Positions 1 to 5,901 of a DNA stretch of 64,000 bases are shown piece by piece (positions within the stretch are counted from its first letter, which is position 1; each line of letters starts with the position of its first letter). Where the stretch lies: the NCBI GenBank assembly GCA_964638005.1, contig CAZWXS010000007.1, positions 1 to 64,000 of the forward strand, written 5' to 3'. Both the position numbers and the translations under genes were made by a program. This DNA comes from JAAYYM01 sp964638005 (GTDB taxonomy: Bacteria; Bacillota; Clostridia; Lachnospirales; Lachnospiraceae). The notes under the pieces were generated by a model, which did not search any database, was not told the DNA's origin, and saw only the letters and a program-made list of their open reading frames with translations.

Positions 1-788
1 ATCTCAATATTCTGCTTCTCATTGTGTCCGCCGATGTTATAGGTCTGACCCAGTCTGCCCTGCTCCTGTACCATGTCGATTGCCTTGGCATGATCCTCTA
101 CATAGAGCCAGTCACGGACATTTTTGCCATCACCGTATACAGGAAGCGGCTTTCCCTGCAAGGTATTGTTAATAATCAGTGGAATCAGCTTCTCAGGAAA
201 CTGATATGGGCCATAATTGTTGCTGCAGTTTGTGATATTCGCCGGAAACTTATAAGTATCTATATACGACTTCACGATCATGTCGGAAGAAGCCTTGCTT
301 GCCGAATACGGACTGTGCGGATCATAGGGAGTCGTCTCATAAAAATACTCACCTTCCTCCTCAAGGGAACCGTATACCTCATCCGTTGATACATGTAAGA
401 ATCTCTTACCTTCTTTGAATCCGCTCTCTGTTTCCCATGCATTCTTGGCACAATTCAGCATCACCAGTGTTCCCAGTACATTGGTCTGTACGAACACCTC
501 CGGATTCTTGATGCTCCTGTCCACATGGCTTTCGGCAGCAAAATGAACTACCCTGTCAATGTCATATTTTTCAAATATCCCCGCAATCGCCTGCTTGTCG
601 CAAATATCTGCCTTAATAAAGGTATAATTGTCTCTGCCTTCAATATTTTTCAAATTCTCAAGATTACCTGCATACGTCAACGCATCTACATTGATGATAT
701 GGATATCATGATCATACTTCCCAAACATATACTGAATATAATTAGAACCAATAAATCCGGCACCGCCTGTAACCAAATAAGTCCTCAT
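1..788 (-). CDS. rmlB: dTDP-glucose 4,6-dehydratase RmlB, 3' end cut by window
   Basis: Converts dTDP-glucose to dTDP-4-keto-6-deoxyglucose, the second step of dTDP-L-rhamnose synthesis and the entry to other dTDP-6-deoxy sugars; cytosolic extended SDR enzyme. The translated minus strand begins MRTYLVTGGAGFIGSNYI (Rossmann GxxGxxG), followed by a FAAESHVDRS block, the STDEVYG catalytic segment and SPYSASK (YxxxK). About 262 of the usual ~340 residues lie inside the window; the C-terminus runs off the left edge. The ATG at 786-788 follows GGAGGGTG at 794-801, five bases away. A SigA-like promoter and two candidate 0A boxes lie upstream. rmlD starts at the opposite end of the window; rmlA and rmlC are not seen here. 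Confidence 0.96.
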   Translation of the reverse strand, partial: MRTYLVTGGAGFIGSNYIQYMFGKYDHDIHIINVDALTYAGNLENLKNIEGRDNYTFIKADICDKQAIAGIFEKYDIDRVVHFAAESHVDRSIKNPEVFVQTNVLGTLVMLNCAKNAWETESGFKEGKRFLHVSTDEVYGSLEEEGEYFYETTPYDPHSPYSASKASSDMIVKSYIDTYKFPANITNCSNNYGPYQFPEKLIPLIINNTLQGKPLPVYGDGKNVRDWLYVEDHAKAIDMVQEQGRLGQTYNIGGHNEKQNIE

Positions 789-826
789 GAAAACACCCTC
801 CGAATCAATTTACATAATCTCGTAGT

Positions 827-855
827 ATTATAACATTATCCACCGAATAATACAA
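827..855 (-). promoter_or_regulatory. SigA-type promoter of rmlB
   Basis: On the minus strand TTGTAT (850-855), a 17-bp spacer and TATAAT (827-832) sit about 40 bases before the rmlB start. The -10 is perfect and the -35 matches 3 of 6. This is the only good -10 in the gap. Confidence 0.6.
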
Positions 856-880
856 CCGAAAAGAGACGTAACTGCGCTTT

Positions 881-906
881 TTCGACAGTAAATGTCTTTT
901 TCGGCA
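881..906. promoter_or_regulatory. two candidate Spo0A boxes
   Basis: TTCGACA (881-887) and TTCGGCA (900-906) both fit the reverse complement of the 0A-box core TGNCGAA. They are 19 bp apart in the same orientation and sit inside a repeated CTTTTTCG context. They lie about 60-85 bp upstream of the predicted rmlB start point and between rmlB and the gene at 1031. The gene at 1290-1670 encodes a Spo0A-type DNA-binding domain. Binding is inference. Confidence 0.4.
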
Positions 907-946
907 CAAAGATTTTATGTAGGACACATTTTTTATTTGTAAGCCA

Positions 947-976
947 TTGACTTTTCGCCTGGCAGCATATTATGCT
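947..976 (+). promoter_or_regulatory. possible promoter of the zinc-ribbon gene
   Basis: TTGACT (947-952) is followed after 18 bp by TATGCT (971-976), about 55 bases before the start at 1031. The -35 is good and the -10 moderate. TATTAT at 968-973 is an alternative -10 with a short spacer. Confidence 0.35.
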
Positions 977-1030
977 CTGTATTGTATGGGTTTCGGCTAA
1001 TCAGAATCAGACAACAAGGAGACCGAAGAA

Positions 1031-1288
1031 ATGATGTACTTACATTATTGTCATGACTGCAGACAGATCTTCCTACTCAGCGGACACCAACAGGAATGCC
1101 TGAAATGTGGAGAACAGATACAGGAAATCAAACTTGCCTTTAATGACTATGTTGATTACTCACCGGAAGAACGCAATCAGGTACTTTCCAATCTGGCAGA
1201 TGAGCGCATCCGCAGCGCCATGCACAGAAAATACCGTTTTTCAAAACGTACAAAGCGTTATCAAATTTGGACGAAAAAGTGCCCTTGA
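1031..1288 (+). CDS. small zinc-ribbon protein, function unknown
   Basis: An 85-residue protein with two CxxC knuckles, Cys7/Cys10 and Cys23/Cys26, in its first 27 residues. This is typical of a structural zinc ribbon. The rest is charged and mostly helical, with a strongly basic tail around residues 65-83, so nucleic-acid or protein binding is plausible, but no function is assigned. The ATG at 1031 follows AAGGAG at 1016-1021 (nine bases); Met2 is an alternative start. It is transcribed alone. Its stop codon lies inside a terminator stem that it shares with the convergent Spo0A-type gene. Confidence 0.7.
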   Translation: MMYLHYCHDCRQIFLLSGHQQECLKCGEQIQEIKLAFNDYVDYSPEERNQVLSNLADERIRSAMHRKYRFSKRTKRYQIWTKKCP

Positions 1289-1306
1289 TCTATGTCAAGG
1301 GCACTT
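1277..1306. terminator. bidirectional intrinsic terminator between convergent genes
   Basis: A perfect 12-bp stem (1277-1288 with 1295-1306) closes a 6-base loop. On the minus strand it is followed by TTTTT; on the plus strand the T-tract is weaker. The TGA of the plus gene (1286-1288) and the TAG of the minus gene (1290-1292) fall inside the hairpin. Confidence 0.75.
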
Positions 1307-1670
1307 GATATTTTCTATTCAACCGTATCCGATCCGCAATCTGTACCATATATTCCGAGTTGCATGGCTTCTTTCTCCCGCTGACGGCAGAATATCCAAA
1401 AATATGTTCAAAGGCTTTTACATTTCCACGTTCCCAAGAGACCTCAACCGCGGTTCTGATAGCCCGTTCGACTTTTCCCGTTGTTGAATTATGTTTGTTG
1501 GCCACGTCGTAATATAATACTTTTGTGATGGAGTGGGAAACATCCATATCATTTACCAGCATCATAATTGCTTCCCTCAAATAATGATACCCTGTCAGTC
1601 TGGCAGGCACTCCCATCTGATGCAATACTTCTGTCACATGAATCTCAAGATTTAGTTCGGATTCACTCAC
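1290..1670 (-). CDS. receiver-less Spo0A-type DNA-binding protein
   Basis: A 126-residue protein that matches the C-terminal effector domain of the sporulation regulator Spo0A over nearly its whole length. It has no phosphoacceptor receiver domain. Seen are the VTEVLHQMGVPARLTGYHYL opening, the SITKVLY turn, the recognition-helix segment KVERAIRTAVEVSW around residues 66-79 and the closing NSEYMVQIADRIRL. VERAIR is the DNA-facing motif of Spo0A, so 0A-box binding is expected. Start is GTG (1668-1670) after GGAGGAG at 1676-1682. Without a receiver it could act constitutively or compete with full Spo0A; both are inference. Candidate 0A boxes occur at 881-906 and 61065-61071. Confidence 0.9.
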   Translation of the reverse strand: MSESELNLEIHVTEVLHQMGVPARLTGYHYLREAIMMLVNDMDVSHSITKVLYYDVANKHNSTTGKVERAIRTAVEVSWERGNVKAFEHIFGYSAVSGRKKPCNSEYMVQIADRIRLNRKYQVPLT

Positions 1671-1771
1671 TAGAACTCCTCCATTCTACCTCCTGCACCA
1701 GCATTTCCCTACGTCGTTCCCCTTATGTACTCTATCATTTCACCGTTTCCTTGTAAATCAATGCAGGTATT

Positions 1772-1791
1772 TGTTTACAAAATGTTTACAA
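1772..1791. promoter_or_regulatory. tandem TGTTTACAA repeats
   Basis: TGTTTACAA occurs at 1772-1780 and again at 1783-1791, one helical turn apart; a related TTGTAAATC lies at 1751. The pair sits between the kinase gene and the Spo0A-type gene, upstream of the latter. Related TTGTAA repeats occur upstream of the LytTR regulator operon (4118-4144). This may be a regulator-binding site. Confidence 0.3.
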
Positions 1792-1807
1792 TTATATTAC
1801 GTTAGTA

Positions 1808-3112
1808 TTACAGCACGGCAACCAACTTAAAAATACCGCCCTCACACTCCAAAAACAGCTTGCCGTCGCATCGTTCAACCACTGTTGCAATACCCTCAAG
1901 ACCCAGCCCATGGTTAAATTTATCCTCTTTTGAGGTCGGTATGATATTTTCTTCAATCTTGATATCCTCTGCTACGGTATTTTGTATGGAAATCAACAAT
2001 TCGGCATCATTGTTGATGATTTTCAGTTCTATCCTTCTTTCTCCGTCCACCTTTTCGCAAGCTTCTATAGCATTATTCAGACCATTGGAAAGGATTGTTA
2101 CTACATTTGTTGTATGTATCTTCACATTTTGCAGATCCTGGATATCAAACTGCATTTTGATATCCTTGGAACGTGCCAGGATATACTTCTGATTAAGCAA
2201 GGCATCCACTACGACATTGTTGGTATGAATCGGCAGCATATCCTGCTCGACCGTATCTGTGATGCTTTTTAGATAATCCTCTGCCTCCTGATACTTCTGA
2301 TGTCTGAGCAATGTCTCAATTGCCGAAAGCTGTGTTGTAATCCCATGTGACATCTGACGGATTCGTTTATGTGTCAGCTCCACGGAAGCAATATTGTCCA
2401 TCTGTGCCTCCATACGAGAATTCAGGGCACGCAGATCACCTTCAGATCTATAGTATGCCTCCATCCTGTGCATCATATGAAAGATTGCAATATCCAAAAC
2501 AACCAGTCCCAGAGATGCCCACGCAAGATTGACAGATATCTTTCCGTGTCCGATGCAATCCGCCAAAAGCACATCCATCATGAGGATGCTGACGATCGGC
2601 ATCAGAAAATATAAAAAGTAATCTTCTTTTTTCAGGATCTGAATCCGCCTGTACCCGACAATTCCGCGTGCTATCTTGATAATCAGCATCTCTGTCAGTT
2701 TCGTGAGCATTACCATGCAGAACATCTCAATGCTTCCCGACTCCATATTTCTGAATCTGTCTCCCATCAGCAATACAAATCCTTGTGCAAATACAATATC
2801 AAAAAGCCTGTTGCCTATTGTGATCACCGCCGCAATCAGGATATTCCGATACCACTGATTTTCATACAGAATGATAAGCGTGAGCAATATGAACAGCATA
2901 TTGATAAACAGCTTCATACTATTTGTAACCGGTAAAGCAGATACCATATACATCCACAACACAAAAACAGGATACCATGCAATATAGTATACTTGTTTCT
3001 TATACCTTCTGATTGCAACGATATCCATGCACTCCCGGATTGCAATGGTCTCCAGAATCCTTGGGAGAAAAAGCATCTGCATATGCGGTATTACATATTC
3101 AACAACGTCCAT
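1808..3112 (-). CDS. GHKL-family sensor histidine kinase (AgrC-like)
   Basis: Membrane sensor kinase paired with the LytTR regulator just upstream. Counting from the alternative TTG start at 3121, residues 1 to ~215 form about six hydrophobic segments typical of AgrC-type peptide sensors. A linker follows, then the phosphoacceptor region RQMSHGITTQ with His259, an N-box SNGLNNAIEA around 345-354 and a glycine box HGLGLEGI at 404-411. The Asn of the N-box is retained, so it should be an active kinase. The ATG at 3112 lies 12 bases after AAGGAGG (3125-3131). The TTG at 3121 is only 3 bases away, so neither start is ideal and ATG is preferred. No AgrD/AgrB-type peptide genes are adjacent, so the signal is unknown. 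Confidence 0.9.
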   Translation of the reverse strand: MDVVEYVIPHMQMLFLPRILETIAIRECMDIVAIRRYKKQVYYIAWYPVFVLWMYMVSALPVTNSMKLFINMLFILLTLIILYENQWYRNILIAAVITIGNRLFDIVFAQGFVLLMGDRFRNMESGSIEMFCMVMLTKLTEMLIIKIARGIVGYRRIQILKKEDYFLYFLMPIVSILMMDVLLADCIGHGKISVNLAWASLGLVVLDIAIFHMMHRMEAYYRSEGDLRALNSRMEAQMDNIASVELTHKRIRQMSHGITTQLSAIETLLRHQKYQEAEDYLKSITDTVEQDMLPIHTNNVVVDALLNQKYILARSKDIKMQFDIQDLQNVKIHTTNVVTILSNGLNNAIEACEKVDGERRIELKIINNDAELLISIQNTVAEDIKIEENIIPTSKEDKFNHGLGLEGIATVVERCDGKLFLECEGGIFKLVAVL

Positions 3113-3145
3113 TCGGCACAATATCCTCCTTAATATAGGGCCACA

Positions 3146-3871
3146 CTAATCAAAAACATTTGACTTTACTCTATAGAAATAATAGTCCTTCTGTGCCTGA
3201 AGATACTTCTGTCTGCTGATGGGAACCCTCTCCCCCGTCAAAAGCGAAAACTCCGTCGGATAGATTTCGGCAATTTTCTTGGCATTTACAAGATAAGCTG
3301 CGTGACAATAAATAAAGCCGATACGATGCAGCTTTTCTGCCAGCTCACTAATCTTAGCATAGGTCTCGTACACAGTCTTGTCTGCATCATTCATATGAAA
3401 CAGCACTTTACGCTTTACATTTTCTATATAGAGTATATCTTCTAATTTGAGGGCGATGTCCTTGGTTCCGATATGGATATTCAAAGTCTCCTCTGCCCCC
3501 TCGAGATGCCTCAGTACCGCATCCATACAATCATCGAATTCTTCATCCAGATGAGGCTTCAATATGTATCTGACTGCATTCACGCAATATCCTCTCGCCG
3601 CATATTGGATATAGCCCGACACAAACACAATGACGGCTTTTTCATCCGTCTCTCGAATGGTCATAGCCACCTTCATACCGTCTATTTCCATCATCTGCAT
3701 ATCCAGGAAATAAACATTGTATTTTCTGTTCTTCTGCGCAAGCAAATCCTCTCCGCTGTGATATACATCCACCTGGCATATAAGGTTTTTCTGTTCGGCA
3801 TAGATCTGTATTTTTTCCTTGATGCATTCCGTAAAGACAGAATCATCATCACACACTGCACAAGTTATCAC
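3146..3871 (-). CDS. LytTR-type response regulator
   Basis: Response regulator of the AgrA/LytR type. An N-terminal receiver carries the acidic CDDD pocket, phosphoacceptor Asp in YFLDMQM (Asp57 from the chosen start), a switch Ser in FVSGY and Lys in LKPH. A C-terminal LytTR domain (about residues 130-235) includes the LEDILYIE and FIYCHAAYLVNAKKI segments. The reading frame extends six codons further upstream to a GTG at 3889. AGGAGG at 3880-3885 would then lie inside the gene, whereas it stands 8 bases before the GTG at 3871, giving the normal start MITCAVCDDD. It is the first gene of a two-gene operon with the kinase (33-base gap). Confidence 0.92.
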   Translation of the reverse strand: MITCAVCDDDSVFTECIKEKIQIYAEQKNLICQVDVYHSGEDLLAQKNRKYNVYFLDMQMMEIDGMKVAMTIRETDEKAVIVFVSGYIQYAARGYCVNAVRYILKPHLDEEFDDCMDAVLRHLEGAEETLNIHIGTKDIALKLEDILYIENVKRKVLFHMNDADKTVYETYAKISELAEKLHRIGFIYCHAAYLVNAKKIAEIYPTEFSLLTGERVPISRQKYLQAQKDYYFYRVKSNVFD

Positions 3872-3981
3872 TTTTGCTGCCTCCTGCACTACTATTATTT
3901 TCTCATATAACCGATATGATTGGCAAGTATTTCTTTATTCTAAGAAAATCGGCACACCTGCGGTGTATATGCATTTACAGC

Positions 3982-4055
3982 GAAATAAACACGTTCCTTG
4001 CACAAACAATATAGCCCGTGGGGATGAGCCACGGGCTATACATTGAAATAAACAC
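3982..4055. repeat. 11-bp direct repeats flanking a hairpin
   Basis: GAAATAAACAC occurs at 3982-3992 and 4045-4055, on either side of the hairpin at 4010-4040. The gap 3872-4195 holds no convincing gene, only this repeat-hairpin unit, a small ACACC/GGTGT hairpin near 3955 and the promoter with its upstream repeats. Confidence 0.5.
4010..4040 (-). other. stable leader hairpin
   Basis: A perfect 12-bp stem (4010-4021 with 4029-4040) with a 7-base loop. It lies in the predicted 5' leader of the regulator-kinase mRNA and also downstream of the membrane operon that ends at 4196. No proper T-tract follows on either strand, only TTGTTTG on the minus strand. It could be an attenuator, an mRNA-stability element or a weak terminator. 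Confidence 0.5.
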
Positions 4056-4083
4056 AGGTTGTTGAGACTTAATCTCTGTATTT

Positions 4084-4112
4084 TTTATACTATATACGTT
4101 TATAAATGACAA
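4084..4112 (-). promoter_or_regulatory. SigA-type promoter of the LytTR/GHKL operon
   Basis: Minus-strand TTGTCA (4107-4112), a 17-bp spacer and TATAAA (4084-4089). It would give a leader of about 205 bases before the regulator start at 3871. Confidence 0.6.
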
Positions 4113-4117
4113 TAGAT

Positions 4118-4144
4118 TTGTAATGTTTGGTTTGTAAATTGTAA
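4118..4144. promoter_or_regulatory. TTGTAA repeats upstream of the regulator promoter
   Basis: TTGTAA occurs at 4118-4123, 4132-4137 and 4139-4144; the outer pair is spaced 21 bp, two helical turns. They sit directly upstream of the -35. LytTR regulators typically bind tandem ~9-bp repeats with a ~21-22 bp period, so autoregulation is a plausible inference. Confidence 0.4.
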
Positions 4145-4195
4145 CAATTGGATGAAAAATGGAATCTATTGCCATAATTCGGCTCGTAATTCTGC

Positions 4196-5890
4196 CTATT
4201 GCCGCTGCAATTGATATACATTGTATTTGCCAATTGTGTCCACAATTTCAAGTGAATATTTCACTCCGTAATGTTCCTCCAGATAAAGCAGCTTTTCCTC
4301 CGGATAGTAATTATCAATCAGATAAATACGTTCATCTCGATCTGAAGACTTCAACGCCTGAAAAGCATTGCGATAACCATAATTGTTCAGTACTTTCTCA
4401 TAGATAGGCGAATGCGTAAGCCATCCTCCAAAATAAGTGCGATTCTTCAGTTCGCCCTCCTGATATGCTTTGAATACATCATACCGATATGCCGTCTGAT
4501 CGGTAAATGGGTCAATCAGATAGAGCTGTTCCTCGTTCTGTCTTGTATATGCCAATAGTTCTGCAGCATCGGGCGCTTCCTCACGCATGTATCGATTATA
4601 TGCAAAAGTATCCTGCATCAGAAGACCCACATTCAAGAAAATGCATATTCCCGCAATCAGCATAAGAGGCTTCTTCTCGTCTGTTGTTCCGTATTGGAAC
4701 AGCAGAGCCAGAACCGCAAAGAGTATTGCAAATACCACTCGATGATTCCATCTACCACTGTATTCATAGTAACATAAAACCACCAAAAGAACCGCTCCCA
4801 GATAAAGCAGCAGATATCTGTTCATCCGATTCTTCCCCAAAAGCAGCCATATGCCCATACAGACACCGCCAATAACAATGGCGCTTAATGCATACAGCTC
4901 CTCATAGATATGTGCAGCAAGTCCCTTAATTGTATCAATTCCTATGTCTCTTCGTGCAGCACTGTCCAATATCTCATCCATCAATCCTATATGAAAGACA
5001 TCCCCATCGCCGAACTGCCATGTCAGATAGAGTAATGCATCATTTTCCGATACTCCGATTTCCTTCAACCGCGTTCCCTGTGACTGATAATCCATTAAAT
5101 CATAACGGTAATCCAAAAGATCCGTTCTCTTTTCATTAAATGCAGAGAATTTCTTCCATGCCTCCTGTTCGGAATAGGCTTTGCAGTCTGCATAGTGAAA
5201 TGCACATACTGCTGCTGCCAATGTAACAAAAGATGTCAGATATGCAATTACCAGCCGCTTCTTATGACCTGCATCCGTCTCCTTGCGCACACCCCACATT
5301 TCATAGATCACAGGTATGACAAATACTGCCGTTGCCATATAAAAACAGCTGCTGCGCAGCAACAGACCATAAAACAGCAATAACATCCCGACAGCAATCA
5401 TCCACTCCGTGCCTCTTTCCACGCCGCGTCGGATGACCCTCAGACAATAGAGCAGTACCAGATAGCCCGCTACAGATACAATTGCCGCCGTCTTCGTGTA
5501 CTGCAAGGAAACATAAGCTTCGTAAAAAGTACATAAGAGGAACAGGACAGAGAGCAGTCGTCCTTCCTTCTTTTCATAGATCAAAATATAACTGATTGCC
5601 GTAAACGCAATCATAATACCTACATACTGCATCACCGAATGCCAGCGAATCCCAGAGCACAGCCGGTACAGAAACTGCAAAACCTCGCCCCAGCAATAAT
5701 TCACATACACAAGATGGCTGTCTCTGGCTCCATATGCTCCCTCTGCTATGAAAGCAATGATAGCATCGTCATTTTCTTCAAAATGAGGATGAAAGACAAA
5801 CAACGAAAGCAACAGACATATACAGTTTTCAATGACTGCAAATGCCAACGGTTTCTTTAAGAATGTCCTTATCTTTTCTGTCTTTTGCAT
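4196..5890 (-). CDS. multi-pass membrane protein, GT-C-like, unknown
   Basis: A 564-residue protein with about a dozen hydrophobic segments through residue ~420, then a hydrophilic C-terminal domain of ~140 residues. Near the N-terminus the first extracytoplasmic loop has HPHFEENDDAI, an acidic motif in the place where lipid-phosphate-sugar-dependent GT-C enzymes carry catalytic acids. This suggests, but does not prove, a glycosyltransferase of the cell surface. The frame runs 34 codons further upstream into the preceding gene. The start used is ATG at 5888-5890 with AGGAGG (5897-5902) six bases before it. It is the last gene of the five-gene operon starting at 12571 and sits 11 bases after the YfhO-type gene. 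Confidence 0.75.
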   Translation of the reverse strand: MQKTEKIRTFLKKPLAFAVIENCICLLLSLFVFHPHFEENDDAIIAFIAEGAYGARDSHLVYVNYCWGEVLQFLYRLCSGIRWHSVMQYVGIMIAFTAISYILIYEKKEGRLLSVLFLLCTFYEAYVSLQYTKTAAIVSVAGYLVLLYCLRVIRRGVERGTEWMIAVGMLLLFYGLLLRSSCFYMATAVFVIPVIYEMWGVRKETDAGHKKRLVIAYLTSFVTLAAAVCAFHYADCKAYSEQEAWKKFSAFNEKRTDLLDYRYDLMDYQSQGTRLKEIGVSENDALLYLTWQFGDGDVFHIGLMDEILDSAARRDIGIDTIKGLAAHIYEELYALSAIVIGGVCMGIWLLLGKNRMNRYLLLYLGAVLLVVLCYYEYSGRWNHRVVFAILFAVLALLFQYGTTDEKKPLMLIAGICIFLNVGLLMQDTFAYNRYMREEAPDAAELLAYTRQNEEQLYLIDPFTDQTAYRYDVFKAYQEGELKNRTYFGGWLTHSPIYEKVLNNYGYRNAFQALKSSDRDERIYLIDNYYPEEKLLYLEEHYGVKYSLEIVDTIGKYNVYQLQRQ

Positions 5891-5901
5891 CGTAATCCTC
5901 C

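Noticed and set aside
3975..4175. Open frame of 66 codons and shorter frames (22-24 codons) in the regulator leader on the minus strand, considered as a signalling peptide for the GHKL kinase
   Set aside because: No ribosome site, the frame runs through the hairpin and promoter, and no AgrD-like pattern or AgrB gene is present.
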